Shown piece after piece: positions 15,109-26,000 of a stretch of 28,482 nucleotides of DNA (the first letter of the stretch is position 1; the number at the start of each line of letters is the position of its first letter). Origin of the DNA: Rikenellaceae bacterium (GTDB lineage: Bacteria > Bacteroidota > Bacteroidia > Bacteroidales > UBA932); contig CAAFYX010000068.1 in the NCBI GenBank assembly GCA_900767375.1, positions 1-28,482 of the forward strand. The letters run 5' to 3'. The position numbers were made by a program, and so were the translations under genes. The notes under the pieces were generated by a model. The model made no database searches. It worked only from the letters and a program-made list of their open reading frames with translations, and was not told the origin of the DNA.

Positions 15109-17085
15109 TCAGTTCTTTATTGATTTCACAATCGTAAGTATATTCCTGCCGTCCACGTACTCATAATCCACGGAATCGGCAACAGTGAATGCAATGAGCC
15201 TGCCAAGACCTCCGACCGCTGTATCAATATCGTACTCGTCGGTATCAGGAAGGTTGACACGAGGATCGAAACGCTTTCCTCCATCAGAGAACCGCATCAC
15301 TACCTTGCTCGAATATTCGAAGAAGAAGAGTATCTTCTCCCCTGCCGGAGCAGGGCCTTCGAAAGCATATGAGCAGATGTTTACAAATATCTCTTCCGCG
15401 GCGACACAAAGGTCCATCACCAGCGGCTTCGGAAGCCCGCTGGCCAGTATCCTGTCCCTGATGGCGGAGAAATCCTTTACATCATAGTCAAGTTCCAGAA
15501 CGGTGTTCCTGCGAGCCCGGAGAGCAAGCATCGTGATATCATCATTCTGGTCGGCTTCACCAACAAAATCATGCAAGGCCTCCTCCACAGTCTCCACATA
15601 GAACCTTTCCGGAGTAGCAGCGGCCTTTACAAGCGCTTCCTCCAGCCGTCCGGTTCCGAAGAACTCCCCGGACTTGTTGACAGCCTCGTTCACGCCGTCG
15701 GTATAGAGGAACACGGAATCTTCCTTCTGCATCTTCACCACTACATCCTCGTACTCCTCACCCTGGAACAGTCCGAGCGGAGTATCCGCCGAACCATCAA
15801 GGACCTTCAGCCCTTCATGCATCAGATACGGAGGATTGTGTCCGGCATTCGCATAAGTCAGCATATCATTGTCCGAATCATATATGCCGACGAAAGCGGT
15901 GACGAACATCATCTCAGGATTCTCTTCCGAGAAAGTATCGTTCACGTTCTTGAGGATGCTTGCCGGGCTGTACCCCATTCTCGCAAACTGCCTGAACAGA
16001 GTCAGGGCCACAGCCATCAGCAATGCGGAAGGGAGCCCCTTTCCGGACACGTCCGCAACCGCTATCATTGTATGGGATGCATCCAATTCGAGATAGTCAT
16101 ACAGGTCGCCTCCGATATATTTTGCAGGCTTCATCACGGCCTTTATTCCACAATTGCCGAAAGATGCCCTTCCGTAAGGCAGGATGCCCATCTGGATGCT
16201 GGATGCGATATCGACCTCAGCCTGCTGGCGTTCCTGCTCCCTGCCGAGACGGGCGATGTCGTCGATATACTTGTCCATCTCCTCCGTCATATGGTTGAAG
16301 GACCCGGCTATCATCGAGAACTCATCCTCACCGTCGATTTCCAGTTTTACTGCCGACTTTTTGCCTTCGGAAATGTATTCTGACATAGCCTTGGAGATGC
16401 GGCGTGCAGGATCCGTAACCATATGTCTGATAAGAAGATACAGGAGCAGAGCTACAAGTCCGGCTATCAAGAGCAGGATGAACGCTGCCAGGTGGGAGCC
16501 TTGCAGCAGATTCTTGCGCATGACATCTGTGGAGACCATCGCCCCTGCCATCGCCCTGTTGCCGTATGCATCGGTAAACCTCAGCAGCACGTCCGCGGAC
16601 TTTCTGACAAACCAGTCAGGCTTCGCAAAAGCATATACAGTACTGTCGTTCCATGCTTTGACCTCATCAGGAGACATCCTGTATTCCTTTGTCACACCTG
16701 CCATATGGTCCTCGCTGAGATCACCGAATTTCTCCTTGTTCCTTGAAACCGAAAGGAAAGTGACAGTCCCGTTCTCAACATCGGGGACAAAGGAATAAAT
16801 GTAGTCCAGACGGTACCACTGACACATATAGTCGCCGAACGTTTTCAGATGATCGGTAGACGACAGGTCGATCGGCTCGCCCCGCTGTGAGGCTTCATAC
16901 ACCAGGATGTCGGAATAGATACCCACCATCGCCATAGCATAGTTCTGAGCCTCCTCCTTGACGTCACGCGTTATCGAAACCACTGTGACCGTGAGCAGCA
17001 GCATGAAAGCCACTACCAGCACGGCGGATACCCGCACGGCAAGCTTGCGCGCCAGGGACTGTTTGTTTTTATCATTCATCTGCAT
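15109..17085 (-). CDS. Membrane sensor - SpoIIE-type PP2C phosphatase - RsbW-like kinase fusion
   Basis: A 658-aa signalling protein. Order: a basic N-terminus, TM1 (about 17-38), a roughly 160-residue extracytoplasmic region of no recognised family, TM2 (about 200-222), a HAMP-like linker (DPARRISKAMSEY), a coiled segment, and a PP2C/SpoIIE phosphatase (about 290-505) with YIGGDLYDY, VADVSGKGLPSALLM, NAGHNPPYL, FLYTDGVNEA and DDITML. The C-terminus (about 520-656) is a GHKL domain of the RsbW type, with AAEEIFVNICSYAF (N box), DGGKRFDPR (G1) and GGLGRLIAF (G2). It thus unites an antagonistic phosphatase and kinase for one STAS substrate. ATG codons occur at 17085 and 17079; either start overlaps the NRPS 3' end. 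An external signal probably sets the STAS phosphorylation state. Confidence 0.92.
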   Translation of the reverse strand: MQMNDKNKQSLARKLAVRVSAVLVVAFMLLLTVTVVSITRDVKEEAQNYAMAMVGIYSDILVYEASQRGEPIDLSSTDHLKTFGDYMCQWYRLDYIYSFVPDVENGTVTFLSVSRNKEKFGDLSEDHMAGVTKEYRMSPDEVKAWNDSTVYAFAKPDWFVRKSADVLLRFTDAYGNRAMAGAMVSTDVMRKNLLQGSHLAAFILLLIAGLVALLLYLLIRHMVTDPARRISKAMSEYISEGKKSAVKLEIDGEDEFSMIAGSFNHMTEEMDKYIDDIARLGREQERQQAEVDIASSIQMGILPYGRASFGNCGIKAVMKPAKYIGGDLYDYLELDASHTMIAVADVSGKGLPSALLMAVALTLFRQFARMGYSPASILKNVNDTFSEENPEMMFVTAFVGIYDSDNDMLTYANAGHNPPYLMHEGLKVLDGSADTPLGLFQGEEYEDVVVKMQKEDSVFLYTDGVNEAVNKSGEFFGTGRLEEALVKAAATPERFYVETVEEALHDFVGEADQNDDITMLALRARRNTVLELDYDVKDFSAIRDRILASGLPKPLVMDLCVAAEEIFVNICSYAFEGPAPAGEKILFFFEYSSKVVMRFSDGGKRFDPRVNLPDTDEYDIDTAVGGLGRLIAFTVADSVDYEYVDGRNILTIVKSIKN

Positions 17086-20000
17086 CAAAATAATCAAGTG
17101 TCAGGAGGCTTTCAATGGCCCTTTCAAGATATGAGCTGTCCACAAGCGGCCAGGAGAAGCCCAGGCGGTAAAGCACATTGGCTGTGAACAGGTTGTCAGT
17201 GTTTACCATATGCAGGTCAGGACGGTCGTTCGTGACCAGGCCCTGAAGTTTGGAATTGACCTTGGCGTCACCCAGCATCCTGTAGTAGTCGGCATAGTAC
17301 TCTTCGTCCTGGACCGGCACGATGCTGAGCCCGCAGCGGTTGCTCGCCTCGATCAGCTGCATCTCGTCGAATCCGAACCTGCTGTCGGCGTTGAACGCGG
17401 TGAAGATGTCGTTGGTGCCGGCAAGCAGAACTATTGCCCTTGCCGTCATATCGATCGGCGAGAAGCTCATCGGGTCGGTGGAGTGGCTGATCGGGCATTT
17501 GCCTATGGTCGTGAAGCCCCTGAGGGCGCTCATGAAAGCGTTGGTGTTGAAATTGATCTGGAACTCTCCGTCGCTGTGGCGGCCCATCAGGTTGCCCACG
17601 CGGATGATCTTTCCACGCATTCCGCCGCGTATGGCCTCCAGCATCTTGAGCTCGGCGTGATATTTCGAGATGCCGTACTTGTTGTCCATCGAATCGATGA
17701 CGAACAGCTCGTTCTCATGCATCCTGACCTGTTTCAGATATGTCTCCTTGGTGTGGACGCCCGGAACGGACACCGTGGATATCTGTATCATCCTTGCTCC
17801 CGCAGCCTTTGCCACACCGATGAGGTTCTCCACTCCGTGGACGTTGACCTTTTCGATTATGTCATCGGAAGAATAATGCTTGACGATGGCGGCACAGTTT
17901 ATCAGCGTGTCGAAGCGGACTCCGGCAAGCCTCTCCGCGATATTGTCATCAGTGATATCGGCATCAATCACCGTGATGCGTCCGTCAAAAGCCTCCTCGA
18001 AAGTATTGTCGAAATAGTACATCAGCATGTTCTGCAGACGTACCTCGCAGGAAGGCATGTCCCCCTTGCGCACAAGGCAGATCACACGTCCCTCGCCACG
18101 GTCAAGAAGTTCCTTGAGGATGTGGATGCCCAGGAATCCCACTGCACCGGTGAGGAGCACGTCACCCACAGGCTCCCTCTTTACGAGGTGGGCGAACTCC
18201 AGGGTGTTGTGCTTGAGGAGTTCATTGATTTCCGGATCCCCTCCGACGGCGGTCTCCACCGTCGGCTCCGCAACCGGTTCAGGCTTGGCCTGAGCCTCGA
18301 CATACTGTGCCAGGTCCTCCGGGGTCGGGTGGTCGAATATGTCCTGGTACTCCACCTTGATGCCCTTGGACATCAGCTGCATAATGGCCTTGGACGCCGA
18401 CAGGGATGTTCCTCCCATCTCGAAGAAGTTGTCATCGGCGTAGAAGTCGTCAAGCGAGAGCACCGACTTGAACAGCTCGCATATCTGCTCCTCGAGCGAT
18501 TTCTTCGGGGCCTTGCGCCCGCTGCTCTTCCGGCTTTCACGCTTGATTTCAGGAAGGGCCTTGACATTGACCTTTCCGCTCGGCGTGAGCGGGATGCTGT
18601 CTATCTGGAGCATCACGTCCGGAACCATATAGTATGTCAGGCGGGACTTCAGGAACGAAGTGAGCGAAGGAAGGTCCACCTGTGCGTCGGCGGTGAAGTA
18701 TCCGGCAAGGTAGTCTTCGGAGCCGTTGTTCCTGACCACTACCTTGGCCTGCTTCACCCCTTCGAACGCCACTATGCTTCTCTCTATCTCGTCCAGCTCG
18801 ACACGGAAGCCACGCAGCTTGACCTGGCTGTCCATCCTTCCGAAGAACTCCACTTCCCCGTCTCCGTTCAGGCGCACCGTGTCACCGCTATGATAGGCCG
18901 GACGGCCATAAAGGGAGAAGAATGCTGCCGCCGTCTTTTCCGGCAGGTTCACGTAGCCGCGGCCCACCAGGTCACCGCAGATGACCAGCTCGCCGCAGGC
19001 GAATGGAGGGAGGACATTGCCGGCCTTGTCCATCACGTAGAAGGCAGTGTTGGCCGCTGGCCCTCCGATGGTTATTCCGCTGGCGCTTGAAAGCTCCTTG
19101 GCGCAGCAGGTGGCAGTGCACTCCGAAGGTCCGTAGCCATTGATTATGTGCATTCCCGGGGCTATTTTCCTGAGCTCGTCGAACAGAGAGCCAGGGAAAG
19201 CCTCAGCGCCGGAAACCAGAGTGGTTATGCCTTCCAGGGCCTTGCGGAACTCAGGGATGCTGATGTAGTTCGACAGCACGGAAGGTGTCGTCGCCATCAT
19301 GTCCACGTGAGCGTCCACTATGCAGGCCGCAAGGGCTGCAGGATTATGTATTTCCCTGTCACTGGCGATGCAGACCGTCTTTCCGTTAAGGAGATGGAGC
19401 ATATTGTCGAACACTGACATATCGAACGAGATGGAGCTCAGGGCAAGGCTTACCTTTCCGCCGTTCTCTCCGTGATAAAGGGAATATGTAAAGTCGGCAG
19501 GCTGTGCCAGGCAGGCCAGGTTGCGATGCTCTATCATCACACCCTTCGGCTTGCCGGTCGAGCCGGAAGTGTATATGCAGTATGCCAGGCTGTCCGTCGG
19601 GATGTCGAGGTCAGGGTTGGCCTCGCATCCTTCCTTCAGCACGTCCTCAAGAACGAGAGTACGGTATGGCTTGTCCGGCCCGAAAAGCTGCGGACGCGCC
19701 TTGAGTATGTCGGCGGTAGTCACTACAGCAGGACTGGAAGCATCGGACAGACAGTATGATATACGGTCGTCAGGATAGTCAGGAAGCAGGCCGAGGAAAG
19801 CGCCTCCGGACTTGAAGATACCGATTTCGGCCACAGGCAGGAGCACTGTCCTGTCCAGGATCATGCCCACGACGGAATCACGGCCTACGCCGCACTCCAT
19901 CAGAGCATATGCCAGTCTGTTGGCCTTCCTGTTAAGTTCATCGTATGAAAGCGCCCTTCCATCGCAGATGACCGCCGTCCTCGACGGGCAGGCGGCAGCA

Positions 20001-23000
20001 TGCCTTTCAAAGAGACGGTTCACGCTTACGGCCTCATAATCCCTGGCCGTATCATTGATAGCGTCAAGCCTCTGAAGGGCCGCAGACGACATCAGGGACA
20101 CATCCTTCAGCATATCCTTCTCAATGAAGCCGGAAACTGCCTGCTCCATTGCATCCAGGAAAGCCTTTACAAAGGCAGCTCCGAAAATGTCCTTCCTGTA
20201 TTCAGCCTCGATGCCGAAGACTCCGTCCGCCACGTTCATGTTCAATGTGAACGGCGCCTTGGCCACCGGAGGGAGAAGCGAACGGAATTCCGCCTTCTCA
20301 CCGCACAGGCTGTCGAAATTGAAGTTGTCACCCTGATATACGAATATGATGTCCGACTTGATGCCGCATTCGCGGGATACCTCTGCGAAGGAGTATATGT
20401 CGTTGGACATGCTGTCCATAAGCTGGTTCTGGGTGGCCTTTATGAAATCCACGACCTTTACCCCGTTGTCCATCCTCACCAGTACAGGGAGCGTCTTCAC
20501 CAGCATCGTGAACGAAGCGGCCAGGCGGGAATCGCTTCTGCCGTTGTATACGGTGGTGAACACTGTCTCGTCCCTGTTGCCGAAACGGCTGAGGGTGAAC
20601 CCGAACACGGAGCTGAAGAATGCGTTCATAGTGAGATGGTTCCTTTCGCAGAATCCACGCACGGAAGCCGCAGGAACGGCAAGACGGACATTCAGCCTTC
20701 CTGCATCGGCCTGGCCGCCGGAGACTCCTGTCTCCGGCGACTTCGGAGGCAGGCACTCTGTCTCGCAACCGCTGAACACCCGGTTGTAATAATCCTTCGC
20801 CTCGGCAAAACGCTCGGAAGCCCTGACCTGCTCCTCCTCGAGGGCGGCCTCGAATCCGCTGAACGTCTCCGGCTTCAGTTCCTCACCGGCATAGGCCCGG
20901 TCAATGTCAGAAAGCAGTATCGCTTCGGAAGTACCATCGGAAATAATGTGATGGAAATCAAGGAACAGGCAGTTGCCTTCCGGAGTGAGGAGCACTGCTG
21001 CCCTGTAGAGAGGCGAATCCAGGAGCTTGAACGGACGTACGAGCTCCTCCCCATCAGGAATATGCTCCAGTTTCTCCACGGAAACCGTCACGGGAGCATC
21101 ATCATTCCTGCGTGCCCTGATGTTTCCTTCCGCATCGGCGAACAGGGTGGTCTTGGCATACGGATGGGCGTTTATCGCAGCCTTTACCGCGGACACAAGC
21201 CTTTCAGGCTGCACTCCCGGGCCGAGACGGAACATCACCGGAATATTGTATGTAACGGAGTCCTGGGCGGAGCTGCATTCCACGAAGATGCCCATCTGGG
21301 TCTGTGTCAGAGGGTAGTCCGCCTGAAGTTCATAGGTCGTGGACCGTGCCGGAGCCATAAGGAGGGACTCCAGCTTCCTGACGGTATCATTCGCCTTGAT
21401 ATCCTCAAGCTTGACGGAGACGTCGAACTCTGTGCCGAGCATCACATTCAGCCTGAGCACGCCGATGGAAGTGAGTCCGGCTTCGAACAGATTCGTATCA
21501 ATGCCGAAGCTGTCGTGTCCCAGCACTTCGGAGGCTATTCCACATATCTTCCTCTGTACGTCGTTCTCCGGAGGCACGATATCCTCAACCTTGCGCTGAG
21601 GCTGCGGCAGGGCCTTTTTATTGACCTTCTGATTCTGGTTGAGCGGGATGCTGTCTATCTGCATCGTCACGGCAGGCACCATATAAGGCGGTTTCTCGGA
21701 ACGTATGAAGGCGTTGAGCGCCTCCACGTCCACCTCGCTGTCGGATACGATGTATGCAGCAATGAACTTGCCGCCCGAAGGGTCGTCGAAAGCAGCCACA
21801 GTGGCGTCCTTTATGCCTTCGAACCTCCTGACGATCTCCTCCACCTCGGTGAGCTCCACGCGGAAACCGCGCACCTTGACCTGGGCATCGCGCCTGCCTA
21901 TGAACTGCAGGTTACCGTCCTCCATGTAGCGTACGATGTCTCCGGTGTGATACACCTTTTCATATCCCGGATCATCGCAGAAAGTGTTGGTCCCGTATGC
22001 TTCCGCTGTCTTCTCGGGACGGTTGAGATATCCGGCCGTCACGTGAGCGCCGGCGATAAGGAGCTCGCCCGCCGCTCCCGGAGGCAGAAGCCTGCCCTTC
22101 GGGTCGACGACATAGATCTTTACATTGTCCACCGCCTTGCCGATAGGGATGTCCCTGTACAGACGGTCCACGAGGAAGCCGCTGGCAAGGATCGAACCCT
22201 CGGTCGGTCCGTAAAGGTTGAACAGGCTGAAGCCCTGAGGCGGGTCCAGAGGAGTGAGTTTCTCTCCGGCCACATTGAGGAAGCGCAGGGTCTCCAGACC
22301 GCCCATCTGTGCGAACTGACGCCCTACCTGTGTGGTCATCGTGGCGTGGGTGATGCCGTTCTCATTGAAATAACGGCGGAGGGCCGGCAGATCCAGGCGG
22401 ATGTCGTCCGATATTATGTGAAGGGTCGCTCCCGAAGTAATGGTAGCGTAGGTGTCGAATACATTGGCATCGAATCCGAAGCTCGCGTAGGCAGTGACAT
22501 TGGCCCCCGGGCCGAGGGAGTAGAAGCGGCGCTCCCAGGCAGCGGTGACCATTGTATTGCTGTGGTTGAAAATTACGCCCTTAGGTGTGCCGGTGGAGCC
22601 GGAAGTGTAGAGTATGACGAAACGGTCTTCCGGGTCCGGCCCAGGCAGCGCTGCGGCGGATTCCGGCAGAGCCGGTATGGCATCCACCATCATACGCTCC
22701 CCGCTGAAGCTGTCGGAGATGATCCCGCTGAGTTCCGGAGTGGTTATGAGCATGCAGGCTCCGGAATCGCTTACCATCAGGTTGAGACGGTCTTCAGGGT
22801 AGGAAGGGTCAAGAGGAAGGTAGGCGCATCCGGCTTTGAGCACACCCATCGAGGCAAGGACCATATACTCGCAGCGCGGTATCAGGATGCCCACTACAGA
22901 GCCGCGCTTCATTCCTGAAGAAACGAGATATCCGGCCAGGGAATCCGTTATGCGGTCCACTTCAGCATATGTGAACTTCCTGCCTTCATATACGAGACAT

Positions 23001-26000
23001 ACGGAATCCGGCGACTGGACGGCCTGACGGCGGAAAAGCTCCACGACGGTGGCTCCGGTTTCGTACGGAACTTCAGTTTTGTTGAATTCCTTTATCGCAT
23101 CGCAGGCGGCCTTGTCGGCAAGCCCGATTTCAGCCAGAGTGCCTGCGGACATCATCTCATGGACGACATTCAGGTACATAGCGGCGAAACGGGCTGCAAA
23201 GCCCTCCGTATAGAGTTTTTTGCGGTAGCCGACGTTCAGGGTATAGCCCTTTCCGGTCCTATAGAGCATGAAATGCATATCGGACTGGATGTCCTGAGTC
23301 TCAAGCATCGTAACGTCCATCTTTCCTCCGGCCATCTGCGGCCCTGCGAACATTTCCGCCTGATATACGAAGGACATGCTCATCCCGGTTCCATACTTTT
23401 CTGCCAGCTCGCCGAAGCTCATGCAGTCGTGCGACATCGTGCTGAACAGCACATCCTGCACTTCCGAGAGGAAATCTGCAACCGGAAGGCTCTCATCCAT
23501 CTGGAAATACATAGGCAGCGTCCGTACGAACATTCCGACGGATCCTGCAAGCCTATGGTCATGACGTCCGTTGTTCACCGTGCAGAAATAGCTCTCTACG
23601 GCTCCGTTCAGTTTCGCCAGAGCATAAGCGAAAGCTCCAAGGAAAAGAGTGTTCTCGGTGATGCCGTGAGTCCTTGTGAAATGGGCCACCGCCTCTGTAT
23701 CGATACCGTCGGACAGCAGGTCCACATGGCCGGCTCCTGTGGCATCCTCATCGGTAATCCTGTCAGGAACAGGAGTGGAATCGCACTCCATGCCGTCGAA
23801 ACGTCCCTTGAAGAACTCCTGAGCCTCACGATAAGCGTCAGTGTCCCTTATGACCTGCTCATACGAAGCCACATCGAACATGTCCAGCGCCTCTTCCGGA
23901 CATTCACCGCCATCATATACTGAAGCGATCTGCTCCAGGAACGCAGTGACTGAAGAGCCGTCGAAAACGATATGATGTATGTCAAAGAAAAATGCACAGC
24001 CCTTCGGGGAATGGAGCAGGAAGAAACGGTAGAGAAGCCCCTGCGCCAGATCGAACGGCTTCACAAGTTCCCTGCTGGCGGCATCTATGTCATCGGTTTC
24101 TATCTCCGATATCTCCACAGGCCTGTCGCAGTAATGCATGCCAGGAACACCGCCCTGTTCCGAGACAGTGACATTCAGAGCCTTGTGGCATCCGACCACG
24201 GTCCTGACAGCATCAATGAAACGCTCCGGATCGGTCCGGGAAGGAAGTTTGCAAAGAACAGGAATATTGTATTTGACTGAATCCGGATCGGAACTGCAGT
24301 CAAAGTACACGCCGAGCTGGGAGTCCGAAAGCGGACAGAACTCCGGCACTTCAGCGCTGTGGCTTATCTTCTCAGAAACCCCGGCCTCGCAAAGCGCGGC
24401 GATGGCCTTAGGGGTCCTTGCCTTGAATACCATATCCGGCGTCAGACCGAAGGACTCGAAGCCCTCAAGAAGACGGAGCACCTTGATGGAATCACCTCCA
24501 AGCGCGAAGAAATCATCCTCCGTGCCAATGATACCGCAGCGCAGCACCTTCTCAAAGGCATCGCAAAGGGCCTTTTCAAGGGCATCGGCAGGAGCGCGAT
24601 AGGCAGCCTTGTAACGGTCGGCAGCAGGCGGGGTAAGAGCCTTGCGGTCAAGCTTTCCATTGACATTGCGCGGAAGCTCGTCCATTCTGACAAAGAAACG
24701 GGGGATCATATATTCCGGAAGGGCCTTTGACAGCGCGCTTCGAAGCACAGCCTCATCCACAGGCTCCTTCTCAACATAAAACGCAACCAGATAATTCTGC
24801 GAATCGGCATCCTCGAACGCTTTCACAGCCGCATTATCTATCTGAGGCATGTCCATCAGGCGGCTCTCGATCTCAAGGGTCTCAACCCTCTGGCCGTTCA
24901 CCTTGACCATCCAGTCCTTGCGGTTGGAATAGACGATATCCCCGTCGGCATTGACATATCCTATGTCTCCGGTGCGGACCAGGGTCAGACCGTCCGGCCT
25001 ACGCTGAAGGACGCGTTCTGTCCTCTCAGGGTCCTTGAAATACACCGTATCAAACTCACCGCAGACGCATATCTCCCCCTCCGTACCGTCAGGGACAGGA
25101 TTCCCGGCATCATCAAGCACCGAGACCACGACGCCCTCCATGCTTCTTCCTACAGGAGTGTTGTCGTATGCGCGGTCCACCTGGAAAGTGGTGACAAACG
25201 CCACTGTTTCACTCATTCCATAGCCATTGAGAAGGCTGTAGCCGTCAGGGGCTACACGGGAAAGCCTTTCCCCGCATGTAATGACCCTTTGAAGATCAGG
25301 GTCTGTATTACGGAAAAGCCGCAGCATCTGCGGAGTGATGATGCCCGCAGTGATGCCATGGTCCCTGTAATAAGAAGCCAGGCGGACAGAGGACTTGCGT
25401 ACGTCATCCTCGAGAATATGGGTGGTACCGCCTATGGACAGGACAGTAAGATATTCTATGATATGCAGAAGGAACGAGAACTGTGCTGCACCGCCATATA
25501 TCACAGGGTCGACATCATCAAGCACCACTGCGTGGCGCACCGCTCCCCTTGCGAGGTCAGCCGTGCTGAAGAGGATTCCCTTAGGGTTGCCGGTGGAACC
25601 GGATGTGTAGGCCAGAAGTGCCGGGGCCGCGCCCTCTGCAGGGCTTTCAAATGGTTCATAATCCTCGATGTCAGAGAAGAAATCCTGCGTTATTGTAAGG
25701 CGTGAGCCACAGTCGGAACGTATGAAGGCGACACGGTCGTCAGGATAGTCCGGAACGACAGGGACCACCACACAGCCGGCCTTCAGCACGCCGAGATAGG
25801 AGGCGACATATTCAATGCACCGCCCCATATTGACCAGGATGAAATCCCCTTTTTCAAATCCCGTGGTCCTGAGCTTGCCAGCCACAAGGCCGCTCAGCCG
25901 ATCCAGTTCAGAGTAATTTGCACAGCGTTCGCCATTCCTGTCCACAAGGGCTGTCCTTTCGGGCCATTTCCCTGCAGACTGCTTGAACAAGCTTATATAA

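Noticed and set aside
20000..22918. A 972-codon open frame on the plus strand opposite the NRPS
   Set aside because: It is antisense to well-conserved NRPS domains, has no recognisable motif, and is explained by codon bias of the GC-rich opposite strand. The same applies to the 626-codon frame at 17210-19090.
19755..25760. Shared DNA strings between A1 and A3 of the NRPS (around the PDYPDDR codons) and between A2 and A3 (around the QIDSIPL codons) as inserted repeats
   Set aside because: They encode core motifs of homologous adenylation domains and are short, so common ancestry of the domains explains them.
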